From Mucilaginibacter sp. SG564 (GTDB taxonomy: Bacteria; Bacteroidota; Bacteroidia; Sphingobacteriales; Sphingobacteriaceae), in assembly GCF_013149275.1 (NCBI RefSeq), contig NZ_JABGNA010000004.1:310001-374000 (forward strand): DNA of 64,000 bases, read 5' to 3'. This document shows, piece by piece, positions 50,154 to 57,922 of the stretch. Position 1 is the first letter of the stretch. Every line of letters begins with the position of its first letter. Position numbers and translations under genes: made by a program. The notes beneath the pieces were generated by a model. That model did not search any database. It was not told the origin of the DNA and saw only the letters and a list, made by a program, of their open reading frames with translations.

Positions 50154-52478
50154 TTATTTTTCCTCGTGCTTTTTAATCTTAATAAACACCAGTTTCGATG
50201 TAGGCGTATTGCTCTTTTCTGCAACGCTGTCTATCGGTATCAGCACATTGGCTTCGGGATAATAGGTTGATGTGTTTCCTTCGGGGATATTGTACGGCAC
50301 TACCACAAACAGGCGGGCTACACGCTCAACACCTCCATAATAATTAAACAGGTCAACCTTTTGGCCCGATTTGAAGCCTGCCTTAAACATGTCTTGTTCG
50401 TTCATGAATATTACCCGGCGCTCGTTATGAATGCCGCGATAACGATCATCAAGGCCGTATAAAGTGGTGTTAAACTGGTCGTGGCTGCGGATAGTAGCCA
50501 TGCGGTATTCATCGGCGGCTATATCATGTTTGGGTAGTTCGGTTATGGCAAAGCCTATTTTAGTACCGTTGAATTTATTTTCAAATTTACCCGTGCGTGG
50601 AGCATTGGGCAGGTAAAAACCGCCGGGGATTCGCACCCGCTGATTATAATCTTCAAAACCAGGGATCACCCGGGCAATATCATCGCGCACCGCATCATAG
50701 CTCATGGCATACTTATCCCAATTGATCACCGAGCGATTACCTAAAGTGGCTTTGGCCAGGTTACAAACAATCTGGTTCTCGTTCATCAGATCGTCGGAGA
50801 TAGGCTTTAGCATCCCTTTTGACATTTGCACTACCCCCATCGAATTTTCGCAGCTGATAAACTGAGCTGCGCCATTAACCACATCCTTATCGCTACGGGA
50901 GAGCGTTGGTAATATCAAAGCCTCATCCCCATGCACCAGGTGACTGCGATTGAGTTTGGTAGACACATGTACCGACATTTCGAGCTTGCGCATAGCATCG
51001 GCAGTGTAAATGGTATCCGGCGTAGCCGAAAGGAAGTTCCCTCCCATCGCAAAAAACACTTTCAGCTTGCCCTCATGCATCGCCTGTATCGACTCTACCA
51101 CATCATAACCATGCTCGCGGGGCGGTTCAAAGCCAAACACCTCTTTCAGTTTATCCAATTGTTTAGGCGATGGTTTATCAAATATGAGCATGGTACGGTT
51201 GCCCTGTACATTGCTGTGCCCACGCACCGGGCATAAGCCGGCACCGGGTTTGCCAATGGCACCTTTTAGGGCGCAAAGATTAACGATCTCCTTAATGGTA
51301 TCTACCCCATTTTTATGCTGGGTAATGCCCATGGCCCAGCACACAATAATGCGTTTTTTATCTTTGAGCATTTCGGCAGCCTGCTCAATCTGGGCTAAAG
51401 GCACACCGGCTTCCTGGGCCAGTTCATCCAGGTTGTACCGGTTTAAATTGGTTAAAAAAGCCCCATACCCTTCGGTACTATTCTGGATAAACTCATGATC
51501 AAATACCCTGCCCGGGTTTTCCAGTTCGGCCTTGTATAACAGCTTTTCGATAGCTTTAAGCAATGCCATATCGCCGTTTATTTTTACCTGCAGGTAAAGG
51601 TCGGCCAGGTGCGAATCGATCCCCAGGATACCCTTAACCGTTTGCGGGTTTTTAAAACCCATGAGTCCGGCTTCGTGCAGCGGGTTTACAGCTATGATCT
51701 TTGCCCCACGCCCTTTACCCTTTTGTAATGCGCTGAGCATCCTTGGGTGGTTGGTACCCGGATTTTGCCCCATGATCATGATCACATCAGTATCATAAAA
51801 ATCATTCAGCGTAACGGTTCCTTTGCCTATACCAATGGTTTCGGTAAGGGCCACGCCGCTTGATTCGTGGCACATATTGGAGCAGTCGGGCAGGTTATTG
51901 GTGCCATACTCGCGTATAAACAGTTGGTAAGTAAAAGATGCCTCATTACTGGTGCGACCCGATGTATAAAATGCCGCCTCATTGGGCGAAGCCAGACTAT
52001 TGAGCTTGTCGCCTATTTTTTTAAAGGCATCCTCCCAGCTAATAGGTTGGTAATGTGTAGCCCCCTTGGGCAGATAAACAGGCTGGGCAATACGCCCCTT
52101 CTTCCCTATTTCATAATCATTCAATTTGGCCAGATCGAACACGGAATTTTGAGCAAAGAAATCGGCGGTTAGTTTTTTTGTCGTAGCTTCTTCGGCCAGG
52201 GCTTTGGCGCCGTTCTCGCAATACTCCGCAACCGGCGAACGATCGTCGTCCGGATCGGGCCAGGCACAGCCAGAACAATCGAAACCACCTTTCTTGTTCA
52301 TTTTAAACAAGCCTTCCATACCCCTTACAAAACCGGCTTCCTGTATAATATCAACCATAGCGACTTTTACTGCGGGAATACCCGCCGCCCACTGTTTCTG
52401 TTCTGTTAATTTCAGATCCAGCAGTTCCTCCGGATTTTCTGCCGCGGGCTGTTCCTGCTCTTTCAATGCCTTGCTCAT
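50154..52478 (-). CDS. FdhF/YdeP-family molybdopterin oxidoreductase
   Basis: A 774-residue Mo/W-bis-MGD oxidoreductase of the YdeP group. FDCSGCAWPDPDDDRS (about 65-80) supplies the family CxxC in place of the usual Fe-S motif; the predicted Mo-ligand region NMCHESSGVAL (about 202-212), VDTIKEIVNLCALKGAIGKPGAG and RSHDQFNTTLYG (cofactor binding) follow. Family members may be formate-dehydrogenase-like and have been tied to acid resistance in E. coli; the substrate is not known here. Its start overlaps the 118-residue protein gene by 4 bp, and fdhD lies just upstream of that gene. Confidence 0.88.
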   Translation of the reverse strand: MSKALKEQEQPAAENPEELLDLKLTEQKQWAAGIPAVKVAMVDIIQEAGFVRGMEGLFKMNKKGGFDCSGCAWPDPDDDRSPVAEYCENGAKALAEEATTKKLTADFFAQNSVFDLAKLNDYEIGKKGRIAQPVYLPKGATHYQPISWEDAFKKIGDKLNSLASPNEAAFYTSGRTSNEASFTYQLFIREYGTNNLPDCSNMCHESSGVALTETIGIGKGTVTLNDFYDTDVIMIMGQNPGTNHPRMLSALQKGKGRGAKIIAVNPLHEAGLMGFKNPQTVKGILGIDSHLADLYLQVKINGDMALLKAIEKLLYKAELENPGRVFDHEFIQNSTEGYGAFLTNLNRYNLDELAQEAGVPLAQIEQAAEMLKDKKRIIVCWAMGITQHKNGVDTIKEIVNLCALKGAIGKPGAGLCPVRGHSNVQGNRTMLIFDKPSPKQLDKLKEVFGFEPPREHGYDVVESIQAMHEGKLKVFFAMGGNFLSATPDTIYTADAMRKLEMSVHVSTKLNRSHLVHGDEALILPTLSRSDKDVVNGAAQFISCENSMGVVQMSKGMLKPISDDLMNENQIVCNLAKATLGNRSVINWDKYAMSYDAVRDDIARVIPGFEDYNQRVRIPGGFYLPNAPRTGKFENKFNGTKIGFAITELPKHDIAADEYRMATIRSHDQFNTTLYGLDDRYRGIHNERRVIFMNEQDMFKAGFKSGQKVDLFNYYGGVERVARLFVVVPYNIPEGNTSTYYPEANVLIPIDSVAEKSNTPTSKLVFIKIKKHEEK

Positions 52479-52831
52479 AACTTTTTCGCTGATAAGGGGT
52501 TGGGGTAATTATCGCTCTGATCTTCGGCCACGTTATCCAAACAGGTAAAGTCTTTCTCCACCAACAGGTGCAGGTTACCGTGTGTGCCTTCAAAACCAAC
52601 CTTATCTGTATCGGCAAATTCCTGTATCAGTTGTTTAGGTACGTATACAGTAATTACATTATCTTTAAATGTGGCAGATAATTGTTCATCATCCATTACC
52701 CGCAAAGCATAAAACAGCTGCTGCGTGCCAAAATCAACTGCTTCACGCAGATGACCGTCCTTTGCCAAAAGCGAAGTGTCGGTACGGGTGAGCCTGTATC
52801 TTAATGAATTGCTTTTAATACGTATCTTCAT
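52475..52831 (-). CDS. Protein of unknown function in the fdhD-molybdoenzyme operon
   Basis: A 118-residue soluble protein: MKIRIKSNSLRYRLTRTDTS, AVDFGTQQLFYALRV, LSATFKDNVITVYVPKQLIQ and VGFEGTHGNLHLLVEKDFTCLDNVAEDQSDNYPNP. I cannot name the fold. It overlaps fdhD at its start (17 bp) and the oxidoreductase at its end (4 bp), so it is translationally bound between two molybdoenzyme genes. A cofactor chaperone or small maturation factor is plausible, by location only. Confidence 0.65.
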   Translation of the reverse strand: MKIRIKSNSLRYRLTRTDTSLLAKDGHLREAVDFGTQQLFYALRVMDDEQLSATFKDNVITVYVPKQLIQEFADTDKVGFEGTHGNLHLLVEKDFTCLDNVAEDQSDNYPNPLSAKKL

Positions 52832-53684
52832 AACGGGGTATCTGTACGCGGTGTGCCGCGGTATATACATTAAAACGCTCATCGCGCAAAAAACCGATGA
52901 GGGTGATGTTAAATTCATTGGCCAACTCTACGGCCAAACTTGAGGGCGCGCCCACTGCCGCAATGATATTAATACCGGCCATAGCCGCTTTTTGCAGCAG
53001 TTCAAAACTTGCCCGGCCACTCAGCAACAGCACCGTCTGTTTCAGCGGCAGCCATTTATAGCTTAAAGCAGCACCTATCAGCTTATCCAGCGCGTTATGC
53101 CGGCCTACATCTTCGCGCAGAAGCAATAACTCGCCCTGTGTGCTGAACAAAGCCGAGGCATGCAGTCCACCGGTATCTTCAAATACCCGCTGGTGCTTGC
53201 GGAGTATCACAGGTAATTGGTATAAAATGGGGGCCTGTATGGTATCTGTATCTTCTTGCTCACCGGCAAAACCGCTTACTGTGCGAATAGCATCGATAGA
53301 GCCTTTGCCACAAACTCCGCAGCTGGAAGTTGTATAAAAATTGCGCTCGGTATTTTGCAGATGAGGCACAACGCCAGGCGCCAGGCTTACCTGTATCACG
53401 TTTTCCTTATTCTCGGCACAGGCAATAAAACAATGCTGGGTTGAAGCGATATCTTCCGGATTTTTGATGATGCCTTCGGTAAATAAAAAGCCGGTAGCCA
53501 GCTCGGCATCATGGCCGGGTGTACGCATGGTAACAGAGATATTCTGCACCTGCCGTTGTCCTTCGGGACCATATTCCAGCCTGATCTCCAGCGGTTCCTC
53601 AATAGCAAGCGCATCTGTAGCCGAAGCTATTTCGGCAGCGTTTACCTTGATAACGCGCATATGATGTGTAGAATTGGCAGCCAT
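52815..53684 (-). CDS. fdhD: Formate dehydrogenase accessory sulfurtransferase FdhD
   Basis: FdhD transfers sulfur to the Mo-bis-MGD of formate-dehydrogenase-like enzymes before insertion. The 289 residues have the functional Cys pair in SSCGVCGKG (C122, C125), DTGGLHASALF, REDVGRHNALDKLIGAAL and VLLLSGRASFELLQKAAMAG. It is the first gene of the three-gene operon with the 118-residue protein and the YdeP-type enzyme, which supports that enzyme as its client. Confidence 0.95.
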   Translation of the reverse strand: MAANSTHHMRVIKVNAAEIASATDALAIEEPLEIRLEYGPEGQRQVQNISVTMRTPGHDAELATGFLFTEGIIKNPEDIASTQHCFIACAENKENVIQVSLAPGVVPHLQNTERNFYTTSSCGVCGKGSIDAIRTVSGFAGEQEDTDTIQAPILYQLPVILRKHQRVFEDTGGLHASALFSTQGELLLLREDVGRHNALDKLIGAALSYKWLPLKQTVLLLSGRASFELLQKAAMAGINIIAAVGAPSSLAVELANEFNITLIGFLRDERFNVYTAAHRVQIPRYEDTY

Positions 53685-53723
53685 ACATCAAATATACAAT
53701 TTACGTGGCGGCTTTGTTTCTTT

Positions 53724-53854
53724 TTGGGAGCAAGGATTGGGGACTTTGGGATTTGTGGCACTGGGGAGCAAGGATTTTTTTTGATCAAAGATAAGAGGAC
53801 CAAAGTCTTTGCTCCAAAAATCCCAAAGTCCAAAAGTCTCCAAATCCTCACTCC
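53724..53854. repeat. Inverted repeat of GGGACTTTGGG/GAGCAAGGA words, left of moaD
   Basis: Left: GGGAGCAAGGATTGGGGACT, GGGGAGCAAGGA. Right: CAAAGTCTTTGCTCC, ATCCCAAAGTCC, CAAATCCTCACTCC. A long imperfect hairpin immediately before the moaD promoter. Similar words follow moaD. Confidence 0.75.
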
Positions 53855-53881
53855 ACATTTCCTTTCTAAACTATTTTGCCC

Positions 53882-53889
53882 TAATTTTG
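53882..53889 (+). promoter_or_regulatory. -7 promoter box of moaD
   Basis: Perfect TAATTTTG ending 4 bp before the moaD ATG at 53894. The transcript would be leaderless or nearly so. No clear -33 element. Confidence 0.5.
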
Positions 53890-53893
53890 AGAT

Positions 53894-54136
53894 ATGAAGA
53901 TTAATGTGCTGGCATTTGGAGTGGCAAAGGAGATATTTGGAAATTCGCAGGTTAGCCTTGAATTGACAAACGATGCTACTATTTATAATTTAAAATACTT
54001 GCTGGAGCAGCAATATCCGCGTTTGAAACAACTGGCATCATACATGGTAGCCGTCAACAATGAATATGCCCTACCCGGCGATACCATACATGAGCGTGAT
54101 GAAATTGCCATTATACCGCCGGTAAGCGGGGGTTGA
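53894..54136 (+). CDS. moaD: Molybdopterin synthase sulfur-carrier subunit MoaD
   Basis: An 80-residue ubiquitin-fold protein with the C-terminal GG that MoeB adenylates before sulfur transfer (IPPVSGG). Start NVLAFGVAKEIFGNSQVSLEL matches the family. Its MoaE partner is 540 bp downstream behind a GNAT gene. It lies between two long hairpin repeats of the same word type, so its transcript is likely short. Confidence 0.93.
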   Translation: MKINVLAFGVAKEIFGNSQVSLELTNDATIYNLKYLLEQQYPRLKQLASYMVAVNNEYALPGDTIHERDEIAIIPPVSGG

Positions 54137-54140
54137 TTTA

Positions 54141-54240
54141 GGGGACTTTGGGACCATTGGATTGGGGATTGTTGGACTTGAGGACAAAAAATCCTTAATC
54201 TTTGCTCCTTTTATCCTTACTCCACAAAAAATCCTTAATC
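54141..54240. repeat. Inverted repeat of GGGACTTTGGGA/AATCCTTAATC words, right of moaD
   Basis: GGGGACTTTGGGACCATTGG, GGGGATTGTTGGACTTGAGG, then AAAAAATCCTTAATC twice and TTTATCCTTACTCC. Same family as the repeat left of moaD. Confidence 0.65.
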
Positions 54241-54253
54241 TAATCAAACAAGC

Positions 54254-54685
54254 ATGGCTATTAGAAAAGCTATTCTGGCCGATCATCCGGCGATATGTAA
54301 ACTGTTGGAACAACTGGGCTACCCGGGAGCTGAAAGTTATTTACTTGGAAACCTGGAGGTGATGCTCAGTCAGCCCTTATCAACTGTATTGGTTTATGAA
54401 CTGGATGGTGCTGTTGCCGGTTTCATCGCTTTTGATTTTATTCCGCAGCTCACCACCAGGGGGGATTATGCCCGTATAAGCTGTTTTGCCGTTGATGAAA
54501 ACGCCCGGAGCAAGGGCATCGGTAATGCGCTCGAAGAGCATTTTACGCAATTAGCCACCGAAAGAAAGTGCGACCGGATAGAAGTTCACTGCCACTCACG
54601 AAGGACTGCCGCTCACCGCTTTTATGAGCGCCAGGGTTATGAAGAATCTCCAAAATATTTTGTAAAAATGCTGCATCATGAATAA
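54254..54685 (+). CDS. GNAT-family N-acetyltransferase
   Basis: A 143-residue GNAT protein. The acetyl-CoA-binding segment is ISCFAVDENARSKGIGNALEEHF (the R/Q-x2-G-x-G/A motif as RSKGIG, about 88-93), and the C-terminal motif B AAHRFYERQGYEES is typical. It overlaps moaE by 8 bp, an unusual partner in a molybdopterin gene set. Substrate unknown. Confidence 0.88.
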   Translation: MAIRKAILADHPAICKLLEQLGYPGAESYLLGNLEVMLSQPLSTVLVYELDGAVAGFIAFDFIPQLTTRGDYARISCFAVDENARSKGIGNALEEHFTQLATERKCDRIEVHCHSRRTAAHRFYERQGYEESPKYFVKMLHHE

Positions 54686-55100
54686 TACCCAGATCCTGCT
54701 TTCAGCCAAAACGCTGAACATTCAGTCTTGTATCGATTGGATCATGTCGCCCGAATCTGGCGGGATTGATGTGTTTATTGGCACGGTGCGTAATGCCACC
54801 AAAGGCAAGCCGGTGCTGAAACTTGATTTTGAGGCTTATGAACCCATGGCTATCAGCGAAATGGAGAAGATATCCAGGCAAGCCTTTGAAAAATGGCCGG
54901 TACAAAAAATACTGATCCATCATCGCACGGGCACTTTACAGGTTGGCGAAGTCCCTGTGATCATTGCCGTTTCTGCAGCCCATCGTGATGCCGCTTTTGA
55001 AGCCTGCCGCTACATCATCGATACGCTGAAACAAACTGTGCCCATCTGGAAAAAAGAAGCTTTTGAGGATGGTGAGGTTTGGGTGGCAGCGCATCCCTGA
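54678..55100 (+). CDS. moaE: Molybdopterin synthase catalytic subunit MoaE
   Basis: MoaE converts precursor Z to molybdopterin with sulfur from MoaD. The 140 residues have GGIDVFIGTVRN, LDFEAYEPMAISEM, VQKILIHHRTGTLQVGEVPVIIAVSAAHRDAAFEACRYIIDTLKQTVPIWKKEAF; the catalytic lysines lie in VPIWKKE. It overlaps the GNAT gene. It is convergent with the MoeB-rhodanese gene 34 bp on. Confidence 0.95.
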   Translation: MNNTQILLSAKTLNIQSCIDWIMSPESGGIDVFIGTVRNATKGKPVLKLDFEAYEPMAISEMEKISRQAFEKWPVQKILIHHRTGTLQVGEVPVIIAVSAAHRDAAFEACRYIIDTLKQTVPIWKKEAFEDGEVWVAAHP

Positions 55101-55134
55101 GAGATTTCGGAATTCGGATGTTCGATTTCCCAAA

Positions 55135-56190
55135 TCATTTCCCCAAATACGCTCTCAAACCACCCTCCAACGAAAAAATATTAGCATCGGGAATCCGTTT
55201 CAGGATCATTTTTACGGCTTCTTCGCTGCGGTTGCCCGTTGCACAGTAAAGGACTTTGGCTTTGGGATCGGTAAAATAGGCCAGGTAACCTTCCAGTTCA
55301 TCAAGTGGAATATGGATACCACCAATATCAAAAGCATCGCGTTCCTGCTCGGTACGTACATCTACCAGGTCGATTGAATCATCCTCCATATGTTCTTTCA
55401 ATTCCAGTGCCGATATTACGGGAATAGTTATTGTTGCGGCCAGGCTCCTTACCGGTGTTTTTGAAGTGGTGCCTATTTTAATAATGCGGCTCTGCATACT
55501 TTGGGCGTCAAATATCAATATTTTCCCCACCAGCAGATCGCCTGTTTTAGTAATATATTTGATCACCTCATTGGCCTGCATACAACCAATAATACCAGCC
55601 AGCGTAGGTATTACGCCACCCTCAGTACAATTGGGTATCTGGGTAGGGTCAACTTTCGGAAAAAGGTCGCGGTAATTGGGCGACCGTGTATTTTCGTCAT
55701 AAACCACGTTCCAAACAGCTACCTGTCCCTCAAACTGGTAAATTGCACCATAAACCAGGGGTTTACCGGTCATTACGCAGGCATCATTCAGCAAATAGCG
55801 GGTTTCAAAGTTATCAGTACCATCAATTACAATATCATAATGCTGTATAATGTTCAACACGTTATCAGAGTTGATCTTTTCGGCATGGGGAACCAGTTTA
55901 GCATCGGGATTTTGCTGCTGTAGACGCTTTATAGCAACGGCTACCTTATTTTGGCCCACATCGGCAGGTGAGTATAGTATTTGCCTGTGCAGGTTACTAA
56001 TAGATACCACATCATAATCTGCAATGCCTAAAGTACCTATACCGCTTGAAGTTAAATACTGCGCAGCGGGGCAGCCAAGTCCCCCTGCGCCTACTATCAA
56101 TACCCTGGCTTGCTGCAATAGAATTTGCGCCTGCTCGCTGAAACCAGGCAGGGCCATTTGGCAACTATATTTTAAAATATCGGGTGTCAT
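55135..56190 (-). CDS. moeB: MoeB/ThiF-type adenylyltransferase with rhodanese domain
   Basis: It adenylates the MoaD C-terminus and supplies sulfur. The 351 residues have the E1-like ATP site GAGGLGCPAAQYLTSSGIGTLGIADYD, DGTDNFETRYLLND, and TEGGVIPTLAGIIGCMQANEVIKY; a rhodanese domain (about 260-348) has the active-site loop VLYCATGNRSEEA. The zinc CxxC normally near LFP is missing (SPNYRDLFPKV instead of CYRCLFP), so zinc binding is doubtful. Its start meets the MobA-fusion stop at one base. Confidence 0.9.
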   Translation of the reverse strand: MTPDILKYSCQMALPGFSEQAQILLQQARVLIVGAGGLGCPAAQYLTSSGIGTLGIADYDVVSISNLHRQILYSPADVGQNKVAVAIKRLQQQNPDAKLVPHAEKINSDNVLNIIQHYDIVIDGTDNFETRYLLNDACVMTGKPLVYGAIYQFEGQVAVWNVVYDENTRSPNYRDLFPKVDPTQIPNCTEGGVIPTLAGIIGCMQANEVIKYITKTGDLLVGKILIFDAQSMQSRIIKIGTTSKTPVRSLAATITIPVISALELKEHMEDDSIDLVDVRTEQERDAFDIGGIHIPLDELEGYLAYFTDPKAKVLYCATGNRSEEAVKMILKRIPDANIFSLEGGLRAYLGK

Positions 56191-57359
56191 TAGTTTGTAG
56201 CTGTTTTTTGGTGAAGAACCCTTTTTACTTTTTCCAATTCATCAGGTGTATTCACATTGGTTAAAGCTTCGGGATCCGGCGCGTTGAGCAAATTGATCTC
56301 GCTATTGATCAAAACCTTGCGCGGGCACGAATACCCCTGCGCCAGAAAGGACAATAGCACAGGGTAACTTTTAGGCTCCCATATGGCAACCAATGGCTCC
56401 GGGAAATTGGTTACCGGACTATGGTAAGCTGTCGCTACTGCCGAACTGTTTCGCCAGGCGGCAAGGTTACGCAGCGTGGCCTCATCCATCAACGGCAGGT
56501 CGCAGGCTATCACGAGCCAGGCATTATCAGGTCTTTCGCGAAATGCTGATAGAATAGCCCCAAATGGACCAAGACCAGTAAAGGTATCTTCTAAAACGGG
56601 GTATTCAGCTTCTGCCTCATTGTTATGTTGTCCGGGTCTGCGGGAAATAAAAACCTCGTTACAGAAAGACTTGAGCATATCGGCCATGTGAAACCGTTGC
56701 GGTTTGCCATGCCAGTTCACATTGCCCTTGTCAAAACCCATCCGCTCGCTTTTACCGCCTGCCAATACCAATCCGTTTAAAACCGGGCGCGACAGTTTCA
56801 GATTGGTTTCAAAGAAACCGATGATCCGTTCTCTATCCGATAGCCGGTAAACAGGTATATCCTGCCAATACGGAATGGCTTCCTGGATAAAATCAAAGAT
56901 CTCGTCGCTGTTATCGGCCAGTAAAAACAACTGTACATTGGTTAACTGCTCCACTCTTTTTTGTAATGACGCCCTTTTGTTGATATCGATGATGACCACC
57001 TGTGCTTTGGCCAATTGATGGTTGCCGTTTACCAATACCAGATCAGCATTAGCAAATTGTTGTTTGACCTGATAGGGCCAAACCGGATTCTGAAAATTGA
57101 ACTGCTGATAATTGATCTGATCGGTATAATCCAACATGGCGCCGTTAGTGAGCCTGCCGGGTACCAGGGTGATGTCATCATTATGCGACGTATCGGCATA
57201 AGCGCATTTATATACCCCGGATAGCGCCCCGATCACATCATGGGCCAGCAATTTGATCACTGTACATGGCCCACCTACAATAGAGCATTCATTACGACCG
57301 TAGTTACCAGAGGCAGGTTTAGCCAGTTTAGCGTGTTTTTTATGCTCGTTTAAAGTCAC
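56190..57359 (-). CDS. mobA: MobA-type molybdopterin guanylyltransferase with N-terminal MobB-like domain
   Basis: A 389-residue fusion. The C-terminal half (about 196-385) is MobA-like: LVLAGGKSERMGFDKG (200-212), VISCDLP-like ACDLPLMD, and NVNTPDELEK. The N-terminal part (about 20-190) resembles a MobB GTPase in layout, but the P-loop is replaced by SIVGGPCTVIK, so nucleotide binding is doubtful. The protein would attach GMP to molybdopterin for the YdeP-type enzyme. It overlaps moaC by 20 bp. Confidence 0.85.
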   Translation of the reverse strand: MTLNEHKKHAKLAKPASGNYGRNECSIVGGPCTVIKLLAHDVIGALSGVYKCAYADTSHNDDITLVPGRLTNGAMLDYTDQINYQQFNFQNPVWPYQVKQQFANADLVLVNGNHQLAKAQVVIIDINKRASLQKRVEQLTNVQLFLLADNSDEIFDFIQEAIPYWQDIPVYRLSDRERIIGFFETNLKLSRPVLNGLVLAGGKSERMGFDKGNVNWHGKPQRFHMADMLKSFCNEVFISRRPGQHNNEAEAEYPVLEDTFTGLGPFGAILSAFRERPDNAWLVIACDLPLMDEATLRNLAAWRNSSAVATAYHSPVTNFPEPLVAIWEPKSYPVLLSFLAQGYSCPRKVLINSEINLLNAPDPEALTNVNTPDELEKVKRVLHQKTATN

Positions 57360-57810
57360 GTTTACCTCCTGTTTTTGCTATCAGTTTGGTTTCTTTAATT
57401 ATAATATCATGGCTCATGGCCTTGCACATATCATAAATAGTGAGTGCCGCTATAGATGCGCCAACCAGGGCCTCCATCTCGATACCGGTTTTAGCTGTAA
57501 TGCTGGCGGTACAATCAATCACAATCTCCTGCTGTTCATTAACCTGAATGGTAATATTACAGTTATCCATACCCAGGGGATGGCAAAGCGGTATCAGGTC
57601 GCCAGTTTTTTTGGCTGCCATAATACCGGCTATTATAGCCGTTTGAAATACCGGGCCTTTTTTGCTCACCACATCGCCATTGGTTAAATGTTGCAATACC
57701 TCAGCAGGCAAAACAACCACACTGCGCGCCGTGGCGGTGCGGTGGGTAACCTGCTTCTCGCTTACATCAACCATGTTTGGGTTGCCTTGTTTATCTAAAT
57801 GGCTTAACAT
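57340..57810 (-). CDS. moaC: Cyclic pyranopterin monophosphate synthase MoaC
   Basis: MoaC makes cyclic pyranopterin monophosphate from the MoaA product. The 156 residues have HLDKQGNPNMVDVSEKQVTHRTATA, the active-site LIPLCHPLGMDNCNI and GIEMEALVGASIAALTIYDMCKAMSHD. The Mo-gene order on this strand is moaA, moeA, moaC, mobA fusion, moeB. It overlaps mobA. Confidence 0.96.
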   Translation of the reverse strand: MLSHLDKQGNPNMVDVSEKQVTHRTATARSVVVLPAEVLQHLTNGDVVSKKGPVFQTAIIAGIMAAKKTGDLIPLCHPLGMDNCNITIQVNEQQEIVIDCTASITAKTGIEMEALVGASIAALTIYDMCKAMSHDIIIKETKLIAKTGGKRDFKRA

Positions 57811-57826
57811 TTTACAATCTCTTTTT

Positions 57827-57922
57827 CCTGAACCTTGATTTACCTGATTTTAAGATTTAAGGATTTTTCCTATCAGATTAGAATCAAGATAATCCCTTAA
57901 TCCTATAGATCATGGTTCAGAC
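57827..57922. repeat. Inverted repeat of the TCTGAACC family
   Basis: Ends CCTGAACCTTGAT and ATCATGGTTCAGACA, with internal words TTAAGATTTAAGGATTTTTC and GATAATCCCTTAATCC. The moeA stop codon (57917-57919) lies in the right arm. The other copy is at 1181-1270. Confidence 0.75.

Noticed and set aside
54254..54362. 66-codon frame from 54162 overlapping the GNAT start
   Set aside because: Out of frame with the GNAT core; the GNAT frame has clear acetyl-CoA motifs.
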